A program made the translations under genes and the position numbers. 40,980 nucleotides of DNA, from contig JACRBJ010000075.1 of assembly GCA_016234555.1 (NCBI GenBank), positions 1-40,980 on the forward strand. Direction: 5' to 3'. Under the pieces are notes generated by a model, which saw nothing but the letters and a program-made list of their open reading frames with translations, was not told the DNA's origin and ran no database searches. Position 1 is the first letter of the stretch; the number at the start of each line of letters is the position of its first letter. Source of the DNA: Chloroflexota bacterium. Its GTDB lineage: Bacteria > Chloroflexota > Anaerolineae > Anaerolineales > Villigracilaceae. This document shows, piece after piece, positions 1 through 7,055 of this stretch.

Positions 1-100
1 AAATTCACGTGTTCCGGGCGCTGATCTAACCCCTGCTAGACACCGACGACCTGCTAAACCGCTTTCAGACTGAAAAATCGAGCACTCCCCCTTGCTCTCC

Positions 101-120
101 GTCTGAAAATCAGACTTTTT
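101..120 (+). terminator. Hairpin plus T-run upstream of the ccmE-like gene
   Basis: A 6-bp stem (101-106 with 110-115) with a 3-nt loop is followed by a T-run at 116-120, the form of a weak Rho-independent terminator. The left arm can instead pair over 8 bp with 63-70, enclosing a small 80-84/93-97 stem. The two folds exclude each other. This could be an attenuator, or structure belonging to an upstream recombination site. The upstream gene is outside the window. Confidence 0.4.
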
Positions 121-170
121 CGACAGTCTCGTTGGGCGTTTGTCTTGCACAACATAATTAAGGGAAATCA

Positions 171-689
171 ATGAGCAAAAATACAAAGATAATTATCGGG
201 GTTGTGGTCATTCTTGCGGTTTGTGGTTTTGTTGCTGGTTTTGCAATTCTTGGTATGAGTGGCTTGTATTTGGAAAGTTCATCGTCTAAATCATCCGTAC
301 AGTATTTTATGACTGTCAATGAAGTAATGAGCAAAGACAACATGGTGAACGAGCAAATTAGAATTTCAGGCGCAGTTATCGGTGACAGCATAGAGTTTGA
401 CAAAACCAGCGGAAAATTAACTTTTCAAATTGCTGATGTCCCCGCAGATTACGCAGAAGTCAAGAAGCAAGGTGGTTTAGCGATTGTTTTGGAGAATGCA
501 GTAAATGACTCAAATCGCCAAAGAATTCAAGTTGTTTATGTCGGTGAAAAGCCTGAACTTCTTCGCAACATGGCGCAAGCAATAATGATTGGCGAGTTAC
601 ACTCAGACGGCGTTTTCTACGCAGATGAAATCCTGCTAAAATGTCCATCAAGATATGAAGAAGCCGTACCTGACCAAGCAATAAATTAA
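171..689 (+). CDS. ccmE: CcmE-like cytochrome c-type biogenesis heme chaperone, Cys-type
   Basis: CcmE carries heme, covalently bound, on the outer face of the cytoplasmic membrane and hands it to the cytochrome c ligation machinery. The 172-residue product has one N-terminal membrane segment (about residues 7-28). An OB-fold domain follows, with family landmarks in order: ISGAVIGDS (65-73), VYVGEKPELLR (122-132) and GELHSDGVFYADEIL (141-155). The heme-attachment region reads KCPSRYEE, so C158 and Y162 form the CxxxY variant instead of the HxxxY of proteobacterial CcmE. The start is ATG 171, with AAGGGA about 6 nt upstream. No other ccm gene is present. The gene is clearly more AT-rich than its neighbours and appears to sit in a cassette-like element, suggesting transfer. 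The family assignment is fairly secure; heme binding is inferred. Confidence 0.8.
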   Translation: MSKNTKIIIGVVVILAVCGFVAGFAILGMSGLYLESSSSKSSVQYFMTVNEVMSKDNMVNEQIRISGAVIGDSIEFDKTSGKLTFQIADVPADYAEVKKQGGLAIVLENAVNDSNRQRIQVVYVGEKPELLRNMAQAIMIGELHSDGVFYADEILLKCPSRYEEAVPDQAIN

Positions 690-742
690 GGCGCATTCAA
701 GTTTTCTTTATTAAAGGCTATGGTTCTGGTAGGCGTAAAACT

Positions 743-792
743 GCCCAACGCAGCATGCAGCCGACTCCCGCACGTCGGCTGCATGCTGTGCG
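743..792 (+). repeat. attC-like hairpin downstream of ccmE
   Basis: GCCCAAC (743-749) is followed by a 15-bp perfect inverted repeat, 751-765 with 774-788, around an 8-nt loop. The outer bases become fully complementary if joined to the TTGGGC at 132-137. The stem contains AGCCGAC/GTCGGCT, similar to the L-box region of known attC sites. A plain transcription terminator for ccmE is the alternative, but there is no T-run. Confidence 0.5.
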
Positions 793-876
793 TCAGGTAT
801 TTCACAAAGCATGGCTTCAAGTTTTCCTTGCTCCCAAGCAGAGACATGCGGCTATCAGCACTCTCGATCTAAACAT

Positions 877-911
877 AATCGGCTCCGAAAGTTCATCTTT
901 CAGAGCCGATT
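877..911. terminator. Near-perfect 15-bp hairpin between ccmE and the DUF1385 gene
   Basis: Positions 877-891 pair with 897-911 (one mismatch) around a 5-nt loop, about 50 bp beyond the stop of the minus-strand DUF1385 gene and facing the converging plus-strand cassette. It is probably a bidirectional transcription stop. The rest of 690-960 shows no gene. Confidence 0.5.
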
Positions 912-960
912 GTCTATTTGTAAATCTTCCGATCTTTTTAGCCGGATATCTGACTTGAAT

Positions 961-1839
961 TCATCCTTCTGTACTCTCCGCCTTCCGCATGGACTTGAAT
1001 GACTCGATTGCTACCTCCAACATCGCCATGTCGGGAGTGCGGGTGGTGAGGTGCTGCAAAGCAAGGTTGGGCTTGATGAGCATCTGCACGAGGGGATTGC
1101 CCAAATGATTCGCCGTCCAGCGGATGTATTCCACGGCAACGCCCGCCAGAATCGGGATAAAGAGAATCCGCGATGCAAGCCGCCAGAACATGGATAACGG
1201 TCCCAGCGCGGTGAAGACCAAAATGGAAAGTAAAACCAGCGTCAGCAGGAAAGCCGTCCCACAGCGAGCGTGTTCAATGGGATATTTCGCCACCGATTCG
1301 GGAGTCAACTCCGCGCCGGCTTCGAAGGCGTTGATGGTCTTGTGCTCCGCACCGTGATACATGAAGAGCCGCCTTACATCGGGCATGAAGCTGATCGCCC
1401 AGATGTATCCGACCAAAAACAGCAGCCGCAAAACACCTTCCGCCAGATTATTCAGCCACGGACTCCAGCCGAGATACTTTTCAGCAGCGCCGCCCAGCCC
1501 GGCGGGGAGGAGAAAGAAAAGCCCGATGCCAAGCGCAAGCGACAGTCCCAGAGTCAGGTAGAGGGCGGGACCCTCCAGCTTTTCATCCTCGCCTGTCTGC
1601 ATATTCGCGGAAATCGTCAGGGCGTGCATCCCCAGGCCGAGGGCATCCCAAAGCAGGATGACGCCGCGCAGAAACGGGATGGATGCGATCTTCGAACGAT
1701 AAACCTTTGCCAGTTTTTCCGTGTGGACGACAACCGTGCCATCGGGCGCGCGCATGGCAATGGCATAAGCATTTTGCCCGCGCATCAACACGCCTTCGAT
1801 AACCGCCTGTCCGCCGTATGTAATGATTCTGTCTTCCAT
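961..1839 (-). CDS. DUF1385 (YqhQ-like) membrane protein
   Basis: The 292-residue product matches the DUF1385 family, whose biochemical role is unknown to me; family members are often annotated as putative metal-dependent enzymes. Visible landmarks are the N-terminal YGGQAVIEGVLMRG (about residues 8-21) and the central YHGAEHKTINAFEAG (about 160-174) followed by HARCGTAFL. The His, Glu and Cys residues of these motifs are intact. Several hydrophobic segments (about residues 85-115, 135-155, 195-220 and 225-240) indicate an integral membrane protein. The start is ATG 1839, with GAGG close upstream. It follows the M20 peptidase gene in the same direction, separated by a double-hairpin repeat, so co-transcription is possible. 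Length is normal for the family. Confidence 0.85.
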   Translation of the reverse strand: MEDRIITYGGQAVIEGVLMRGQNAYAIAMRAPDGTVVVHTEKLAKVYRSKIASIPFLRGVILLWDALGLGMHALTISANMQTGEDEKLEGPALYLTLGLSLALGIGLFFLLPAGLGGAAEKYLGWSPWLNNLAEGVLRLLFLVGYIWAISFMPDVRRLFMYHGAEHKTINAFEAGAELTPESVAKYPIEHARCGTAFLLTLVLLSILVFTALGPLSMFWRLASRILFIPILAGVAVEYIRWTANHLGNPLVQMLIKPNLALQHLTTRTPDMAMLEVAIESFKSMRKAESTEG

Positions 1840-1857
1840 GTACCTCTAATCCTTTTT

Positions 1858-1920
1858 ACTTCTGGAATCCGACAGCTTGCTGTCGAAAGCCCAGGAGCAA
1901 GCTCCTGGGCTCCAGAAGTT
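1858..1920. repeat. Double-hairpin intercistronic repeat, complementary loops (copy 1)
   Basis: An outer inverted repeat (ACTTCTGGA ... TCCAGAAGT) encloses two hairpins: CGACAG-CTTG-CTGTCG and AGCCCAGGAG-CAAG-CTCCTGGGCT. The two tetraloops CTTG and CAAG are exact reverse complements. The element lies between the M20 peptidase stop and the DUF1385 start on the transcribed minus strand. It has the same architecture as 3783-3842, though the sequence differs. Confidence 0.6.
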
Positions 1921-3286
1921 ATTTCATATTGAAAAAGAAATGGATGTACGCATCCACATTCTTGTACCAGGTCGGCAGGTGCATCCGCTCGTTGGGCGAG
2001 TGGACGTTGTCGTCGGGCAGGCCACAGCCAACCAGTCCCGACTCGACACCGCAGGTTTCCTGCAACATGGCAACCACACCAATCGAGCCGCCTTCGCGGC
2101 GATACAGCGGAGGCTTGCCCCAAACCGTTTCCATTGCCGATGCCAGCGCGCGCACGCCGGACGTGTTGATGTCGGTGATTGCCCACGGGCTTTGGTGCAG
2201 GTCTTTCACTTCCCACGCGACGGTCTTCGGCGCGTTCTGCTCCATGTACTTGAGCAGTTGTTTATGTACCTCGGCTGAAGTCTGGTCCGGCACAAGGCGG
2301 CAGGAGACTTTCGCCATCGCCTTCGCAGGCAGGACGGTCTTCGAACCGGGACCCGTCCAACCTGAAAGCAAGCCGTTCACTTCGAGGGTCGGGCGCGCAC
2401 CGACACGCAGGGCGGGTGTGTATTCCTTCTCACCCCACAAGGCGGGCACGCCGGTCTGCTCCAGATAGCTTTCAGGCGTGGTGGGGAGCCTGGCAGAGGC
2501 TTCGCGCTCCTGATCGGTGACAGGGCGTACTGAGTCGTAGAAGCCGGGCAGGGTAATCGTTCCGTTTGCATCGTGCATACCCGCGAGCAACTCGGTCAGG
2601 ACCTGGGCGGGATTATGCACCGTCCCACCAAACAGACCCGAGTGCAGATCCTGTTTGGGACCGTAGATATTGATCTCGTAGTAGGCGAGTCCGCGCAAGC
2701 CGTAGGTGATGGTAGGCTCATCAGCCGAAATCGCGCCCGCATCTGGGTTTAGACAAAAATCCGCTTTGAACATCTCCCCGTGTTTGGACAGGAAATCGGG
2801 CATGTGCAGCGAACCGATTTCCTCTTCACCTTCGAGCATGAACTTCAAGTTGAGCGGGAAATCACCCGTCTTCATGATGGCTTCGATGGCGTTCAACGTC
2901 GCCATCACCTGACCCTTCATATCGGACGTGCCGCGCCCGAAAATGTAATCGCCCTTCACCGTCGTCTCGAACGGCGCAGTCTCCCACAACTCGATGGGGT
3001 CAACAGGCTGCACGTCGTAATGCCCGTAGATCAAAACCGTCGGTGCGCCGGGCAGCTGCAGCCAGTCACCGTACACCACGGGATGCCCAGCCGTCGGCAT
3101 GAGTTTGACGTTCTCGATGCCGAGCTTCCGCAGGTGATCCGCCGCCCATTCAGCGGCTTTTTGAATCTGCGGCTTGTACTCGTCGTCGGTGGAAATGGAT
3201 TCGATCTTGACGAACTCCGACAGCTCCTTGATAAACCGTTCGCGGTTCTTGTGAGCGTATTCGATTGCACTTTTTGCGTCAGCCAT
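1919..3286 (-). CDS. M20-family metallopeptidase (dipeptidase-like)
   Basis: This is a predicted cytoplasmic zinc-dependent dipeptidase or acyl-amino-acid hydrolase of the M20 family (455 residues, usual length). Dinuclear-metal motifs appear in order: GHYDVQPVD, GRGTSDMKGQ, the catalytic Glu pair in EGEEEIGS, the Asp of LNPDAGA, and the C-terminal His in DNVHSPNERM. The dimerisation (lid) domain lies between roughly residues 190 and 320. I chose ATG 3286 because AAGGAG sits 6 nt upstream; the reading frame extends 21 codons further without a better site. That ribosome site overlaps the end of the preceding 161-residue gene (gap 2 nt), so translation is probably coupled. The physiological substrate cannot be read from sequence. 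Proximity to a peptide-binding protein suggests peptide turnover. Confidence 0.9.
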   Translation of the reverse strand: MADAKSAIEYAHKNRERFIKELSEFVKIESISTDDEYKPQIQKAAEWAADHLRKLGIENVKLMPTAGHPVVYGDWLQLPGAPTVLIYGHYDVQPVDPIELWETAPFETTVKGDYIFGRGTSDMKGQVMATLNAIEAIMKTGDFPLNLKFMLEGEEEIGSLHMPDFLSKHGEMFKADFCLNPDAGAISADEPTITYGLRGLAYYEINIYGPKQDLHSGLFGGTVHNPAQVLTELLAGMHDANGTITLPGFYDSVRPVTDQEREASARLPTTPESYLEQTGVPALWGEKEYTPALRVGARPTLEVNGLLSGWTGPGSKTVLPAKAMAKVSCRLVPDQTSAEVHKQLLKYMEQNAPKTVAWEVKDLHQSPWAITDINTSGVRALASAMETVWGKPPLYRREGGSIGVVAMLQETCGVESGLVGCGLPDDNVHSPNERMHLPTWYKNVDAYIHFFFNMK

Positions 3287-3288
3287 GG

Positions 3289-3774
3289 TTACTCCTTCAA
3301 GGTTCCGTATAAATACCAAAAGGTCTCGCGCGGAAAATTCGGCGCACATTCCTCTTCCCAGGCAAACTTGCCTTCCCGAAAAACGCCTTTCAAAAAGACG
3401 TCGGTATCGTCTTCGATTTTACCCAGCAGGCTCATCATCGCCCGGTAGCGGACATTTTGCGGATAGAGTCGGACTCCCGCTTTGGGGTCGTCCCGGTACT
3501 CGGAGAGATAATTCGTCCACAGTTCGCTTCGCGCCTTAATCTCGCGGCTGGATTTTGCGTCCCAGGCTGATCGCCACTTCGAGCGGATCGCCTCGACCTG
3601 CGCCTCGAATTTCGATGCCTGAATCCCCATCCGCTTCAACGAGAGGAGAAGCCCACCCAAAGTCAACTGCGGCAGGTTCAAACTGAGCGGATAATACAAC
3701 TGCCCGCCCAGCAGATAATTCTGCAACAGTGGTACGCCTGCGGTGAGGTATTGCTGGTCTTTTTCTGTGGACAT
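3289..3774 (-). CDS. Hypothetical protein, 161 residues
   Basis: I do not recognise this family. The product is soluble by appearance, with no signal peptide or clear membrane segment, rich in aromatic and charged residues, and ends in WYLYGTLKE. The start MSTEKDQQYL (ATG 3774) is preferred over an upstream ATG 16 codons earlier, because the latter lies inside the 3783-3842 hairpin element. No convincing ribosome site is visible for either. It sits directly before the M20 peptidase gene (2-nt gap), whose ribosome site it contains. This makes a two-gene unit likely and suggests a role linked to the peptidase. Codon use matches the neighbours, so it is probably a real gene. Confidence 0.65.
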   Translation of the reverse strand: MSTEKDQQYLTAGVPLLQNYLLGGQLYYPLSLNLPQLTLGGLLLSLKRMGIQASKFEAQVEAIRSKWRSAWDAKSSREIKARSELWTNYLSEYRDDPKAGVRLYPQNVRYRAMMSLLGKIEDDTDVFLKGVFREGKFAWEEECAPNFPRETFWYLYGTLKE

Positions 3775-3782
3775 TTTATTTT

Positions 3783-3842
3783 TGGAGTCCAACGACTCCC
3801 GTCGTTGGCTCACGCATATCAAAAGTCGGGAGACTTTTGACT
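3783..3842. repeat. Double-hairpin intercistronic repeat, complementary loops (copy 2)
   Basis: GGAGTC ... GACTCC flanks two hairpins: CCAACGAC-TCCC-GTCGTTGG (3789-3808) and CAAAAGTC-GGGA-GACTTTTG (3820-3839). The tetraloops TCCC and GGGA are reverse complements, as CTTG/CAAG are in the copy at 1858-1920. It lies between the peptide-binding protein gene and the 161-residue gene on the transcribed strand. Confidence 0.6.
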
Positions 3843-3844
3843 CC

Positions 3845-5533
3845 CTACGGCGCTGCCGTCGGCACGGGAGTCTGCTCCAGCGTGCGACGGGTGACGAGAT
3901 ACCAGTCGGTGATCAACGCCAGGCGATCGCTGGTGTCGTACATCGGCGCGACCTGCACGCCTTGTACCTGTGCATCCACGCCGTAGGAATAGACGGGATA
4001 ATACAACGGCAGCGAAGGCATATCCTTGGTGAAGGTCACCTGGAAATTTCGATACAGCCTCAGGCGGGAATCAAAGTCCGCTTCGATACGCGCGGTCTCG
4101 ATGTACTCGCTGGCGGAGCGGTTGTCCCATTGCGAGTAGTTCTGTCCGCCCGTGGCTTCGGACTGATGCCAGAAGAGGTAGGGGTCGGGGTCGGGCGTCC
4201 GCAGCGTATTCAAGTCAGCCAGTGCGGCTTGATAGGTTCGCGGCGCGAGGAAGTCATTGACCATCGAGTCGTAGGACACGGCTTGCAAATCCACTTTGAC
4301 GCCTATCAATGCCCAATCCGACTGGATGGCTTGAGCGATCTTCGTGTGAACTTCGTCGTTGGGATGCGTGAGGGTAAAGCTCAGGGGTTGACCATCCTTG
4401 GCGCGCACGTCCCCGCCACCGGCTGGGATGACGTAGCCGTCCTCCTTCAACAACGCGGCAGCCGCATCGGGGTCGTAATCGAAGTGCTCGATCTCCTCGT
4501 AGTACGCCCACGAACCCGGTAAAATGGGACCGTCCGCAATGATGGCTTGTCCCATCAAAATACGCGAGACAATGATGTTGCGGTTGATGCCCAACAGCAA
4601 TGCGTGGCGGACTTTGTCGCTTTGCAAAAACGGCACGCCGGGGTTGCTCAAATTCAGAAAGACCAGTCCCATCTGCGGCAGGCGGCTGGTGTGAACCGAG
4701 AGGTTTTTCTCCGCCAGCGCGGATTCCAAAACGTCGTTGCTGATCTGGCTGATGCCGAGAACTTCCCCCTGCTGGTAGGCATCAAGGGCGGAGGCGGCAT
4801 CGGGATAGTAACGGAAAATCACCTGCTCGATGTATGCCGGGCGCAGGAAATAATTTTCATTGACCTTTAGAGAGACGCCGTTGATCTGCCCACCGCCGGT
4901 GAGCAGGGAATCAAATTTGTACGGTCCCGTGCCGACAGGTTTCAGGTTGAATTCCGCGCTCGGCAACTGGTCGGCGGGGACGGATTCAAGCAGGTGCTTT
5001 GGCAGGACGCCGAAGGTAGCATAATCCAAAAACGGCGCGAAGGGTTCGGGGAGTTTGAACTGGAAGGTCTTGTCGTCGAATTTTTTGATCTCGATCTGCG
5101 ACCACAGATCCTTGATGTCCTGCGGGAAGAGCGAGCCGCTGCTTTTGATCAACTCGATGGTGAAGACCACGTCGTCCGTCGTCACCGGCTGACCGTCGTG
5201 CCAGGTGGCGTTGGGTCGAATCGAAAAGTTGTAGAGTATGCCGTCAGAGGAGACGCCCCAGGATTCAGCCAGGTCGGGTTGGGGCAGTCCGTGTGAATCG
5301 AAACGGATCAAGCCGCTGAAAATCAGGCGGTTGATGTCGCGGTCAGCGGGGTTGTTCCAATCCAGCATGGGATTCAGCCGTCCCATCGAGCCGATCAGCG
5401 CCTCGGTGTAAATACCGCCGGGCGCGGCTTCGGGCAGAAAGGGAATGCTTACCGGTTGTTGGCTGAGCAGGAGCAAAGCGACAATCACAACGGTGACCGC
5501 AACAACCAAAATCTGCCAGCGTAATTTTTTCAT
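3845..5533 (-). CDS. Peptide/nickel-type ABC transporter substrate-binding protein (SBP_bac_5 family)
   Basis: Family 5 extracellular solute-binding proteins capture oligopeptides or related solutes for Dpp/Opp importers. The 562-residue protein starts with a positively charged segment and one long hydrophobic helix (about residues 7-25). No lipobox Cys follows, so it is probably held by an uncleaved membrane anchor or cleaved by signal peptidase I. Family landmarks include LAESWGVSSDGILYNFSIRPNA and WHDGQPVTTDDVVFTIE (split here by one Thr), and later VGTGPYKF. The C-terminus is a short Pro/Thr/Ala tail. No permease or ATPase adjoins it; two Dpp-type permeases lie 31 kb away (35898-38356). 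No clear ribosome site is seen before ATG 5533. Substrate unknown. Confidence 0.88.
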   Translation of the reverse strand: MKKLRWQILVVAVTVVIVALLLLSQQPVSIPFLPEAAPGGIYTEALIGSMGRLNPMLDWNNPADRDINRLIFSGLIRFDSHGLPQPDLAESWGVSSDGILYNFSIRPNATWHDGQPVTTDDVVFTIELIKSSGSLFPQDIKDLWSQIEIKKFDDKTFQFKLPEPFAPFLDYATFGVLPKHLLESVPADQLPSAEFNLKPVGTGPYKFDSLLTGGGQINGVSLKVNENYFLRPAYIEQVIFRYYPDAASALDAYQQGEVLGISQISNDVLESALAEKNLSVHTSRLPQMGLVFLNLSNPGVPFLQSDKVRHALLLGINRNIIVSRILMGQAIIADGPILPGSWAYYEEIEHFDYDPDAAAALLKEDGYVIPAGGGDVRAKDGQPLSFTLTHPNDEVHTKIAQAIQSDWALIGVKVDLQAVSYDSMVNDFLAPRTYQAALADLNTLRTPDPDPYLFWHQSEATGGQNYSQWDNRSASEYIETARIEADFDSRLRLYRNFQVTFTKDMPSLPLYYPVYSYGVDAQVQGVQVAPMYDTSDRLALITDWYLVTRRTLEQTPVPTAAP

Positions 5534-5552
5534 AATGGGTATGGGAAATAGT

Positions 5553-5598
5553 AAGAGCCGCCGCCGCCCCGCGTCGGGGACATGAGCCGGCGGCTCTT
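5553..5598. terminator. Hairpin downstream of secG
   Basis: An 11-bp GC-rich stem (5553-5563 with 5588-5598) encloses a smaller CCCC/GGGG hairpin. It lies directly after the secG stop on the minus strand, before the peptide-binding protein gene. There is only a weak T-tract, so partial readthrough is possible. Confidence 0.6.
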
Positions 5599-5616
5599 TA
5601 CAGGCGTGTGAATCTC

Positions 5617-5838
5617 TTAACCGACGAGGATGACAGCGAAGACGAGACCAAAAAAGACCACAGCCAGCGCGATCGTCACCCAGAACAGGATGCGTTCGAT
5701 GCCGCGGCGGGCAGTGAAAACACCGCCGGTGTCCGCGCCGGTGAGACCGCCCAATCCTGCGCCCTTGCTCTGCAGGATGACGCCAGCGATCAACCCCACC
5801 GAGGTTATAATCAGCGCAATATCCAAAATGTTTTTCAT
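5617..5838 (-). CDS. secG: Protein-export translocase subunit SecG
   Basis: SecG is the small accessory subunit of the SecYEG channel, supporting SecA-driven export across the cytoplasmic membrane. The 73-residue product has the typical two membrane helices (about residues 4-22 and 50-72). The conserved hinge between them reads ILQSKGAGLGGLTG, followed by FTARRGIERILFW. The start is ATG 5838 with a full AAGGAGG 8 nt upstream. A good promoter is visible further upstream (5869-5898). The frame stays open for another 200 codons upstream, antisense to the PHP gene, but that extension is chance. SecG proper begins at the strong ribosome site. Confidence 0.95.
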   Translation of the reverse strand: MKNILDIALIITSVGLIAGVILQSKGAGLGGLTGADTGGVFTARRGIERILFWVTIALAVVFFGLVFAVILVG

Positions 5839-5868
5839 ACGAAGTGCCTCCTTGAAATTAGCGGGGAG

Positions 5869-5898
5869 ATTATACCTGTTGAAGAAGTGAATCGTCAA
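5869..5898 (-). promoter_or_regulatory. Promoter for secG
   Basis: On the minus strand, TTGACG (5898-5893) and TATAAT (5874-5869) are separated by 18 bp. This is a near-consensus sigma-70-type promoter with a predicted start about 24 nt before the secG ATG. Confidence 0.65.
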
Positions 5899-5934
5899 CA
5901 AGGGATTGGCGCGAATAAATTTAACGAGGAATAC

Positions 5935-6996
5935 ATGCACGAGATCGTTGTTAATTTGCACATGCACACCAAATACTCCGACGGGACCGGCACACACAAA
6001 GACATCGCCGCCGCCGCGCTGAAAGCCGGGCTGGATGCGGTCATCGTCACCGACCATAATGTGCTGGTGCAGGGCTTCGAGGGCTATTACAAGGAGAAGA
6101 CCAAAAAAGTTTTGATGCTGGTCGGGGAGGAAATCCACGACCAGGCGCGGGACCCGCAAAAGAATCACCTGCTGGCGTTCGGCGCGGGACGCGAACTCGC
6201 CACCTTTGCAGACCATCCCCAGCGGTTGATCGACCAGGTGAAAGATACGGGCGGACTCTCCTTCCTTGCCCATCCCGACGACCCCGCCGCGCCCGCCTTC
6301 AAGGAGACGGACATTTCGTGGGAGGATTGGTCGGTCCAAAACTACACGGGCATCGAGTTGTGGAACGCGCTGAGCGAGTTGAAGACGGTCATTCCAACCA
6401 GATGGCACGGCGCATTCTACGCATTCTTTCCAGCATTGGTGGCGCACCAGCCAATTCCCGCCACGATTGCAAGATGGGACGAGTTGCTGTCGCGGGGGCG
6501 GCAGGTGGTGGCAATTGGCGGCTCAGATGCCCACGCCCTGCACCTGAGAATGGGACCCATCTCCCGCGTCATCTATCCCTATGAATTCCACTTCCGCACG
6601 GTGAACACCCATGTCGTTTTACCTGAACCGTTGAGCGGCGATGTGACTGCGGACAAAAAGCTGGTCTACGAGGCGATGGCGGCGGGACACTGCTTCGTCG
6701 GTTACGACCTGCCCGCTCCCACACGCGGATTCCACTTCACGGGACAGGGACTGGAAAAAGCGGCGGTCATGGGCGACGAAATCCCCGCGAAGAACGGAGT
6801 CACCTTGCAGGCGAAGCTGCCGTCCCCGGCGGAAATCCGCCTGCTGAAGGATGGTCAGGTAATCCAATCCTGGAAAAACAAGATGTCCTGTGCGCACATC
6901 ACCACCGAACCGGGCGTGTATCGCATCGAGGCATATCGCAGGTATCTCGGAAAATTGCGCGGCTGGATTTACAGCAACCCGATCTACATAAGGTAG
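5935..6996 (+). CDS. PHP-domain metal-dependent phosphoesterase
   Basis: PHP-domain proteins hydrolyse phosphoesters (nucleotides, polyphosphates, histidinol phosphate) with a trinuclear metal site. The 353-residue product shows the motifs in order: NLHMHTKYSDG (HxH plus Asp, residues 6-16), VTDHN, the Glu-His of VGEEIHDQ, FLAHPDD, and GGSDAH. The last roughly 90 residues (from about ATRGFHFTG) form an extra beta-rich tail of the kind often attached to stand-alone PHP proteins. The start ATG 5935 has GAGGA 4 nt upstream; the frame is open further upstream over secG, but without a ribosome site. It is transcribed divergently from secG. The substrate is not inferable. Confidence 0.85.
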   Translation: MHEIVVNLHMHTKYSDGTGTHKDIAAAALKAGLDAVIVTDHNVLVQGFEGYYKEKTKKVLMLVGEEIHDQARDPQKNHLLAFGAGRELATFADHPQRLIDQVKDTGGLSFLAHPDDPAAPAFKETDISWEDWSVQNYTGIELWNALSELKTVIPTRWHGAFYAFFPALVAHQPIPATIARWDELLSRGRQVVAIGGSDAHALHLRMGPISRVIYPYEFHFRTVNTHVVLPEPLSGDVTADKKLVYEAMAAGHCFVGYDLPAPTRGFHFTGQGLEKAAVMGDEIPAKNGVTLQAKLPSPAEIRLLKDGQVIQSWKNKMSCAHITTEPGVYRIEAYRRYLGKLRGWIYSNPIYIR

Positions 6997-7021
6997 GCAA
7001 AAAGCTTCGACCATTTTGGAA

Positions 7022-7051
7022 AATGCCCCGTCTCGAAAAAGACGGGGCATT
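7022..7051. terminator. Bidirectional terminator between convergent genes
   Basis: A perfect 12-bp stem (7022-7033 with 7040-7051) with a 6-nt loop lies between the convergent stops of the PHP gene (6996) and the aldehyde dehydrogenase gene (7056). It should stop transcription from both sides. Confidence 0.75.
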
Positions 7052-7055
7052 CATG

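Larger units (their letters stand above)
132..792 (+). mobile_element. Putative integron-type gene cassette carrying one ORF
   Basis: Seen: a GTTGGGC core-like site at 131-137 matches GTTRRRY. A GCCCAAC site at 743-749 matches RYYYAAC. A strong hairpin at 751-788 follows the second site and ends at G792. If the segment 132-792 is circularised (cut after the G of GTT), the 3' end joins TTGGGC. The rebuilt site is about 56 bp and self-complementary over both ends and stem, with only two unpaired bases and an 8-nt loop. That is the architecture of an attC site with extrahelical bases. The enclosed ORF is single, AT-rich and reads toward the attC, as in cassettes. The base after G792 (TCAGGT) does not match a core site, so this would be the last or a mis-inserted cassette. 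No integrase is in the window. Integron origin is inference. Confidence 0.5.

Noticed and set aside
5839..6447. N-terminal extension of the secG frame
   Set aside because: The frame is open by chance opposite the PHP gene; SecG starts at 5838 with a full ribosome site and a promoter between.
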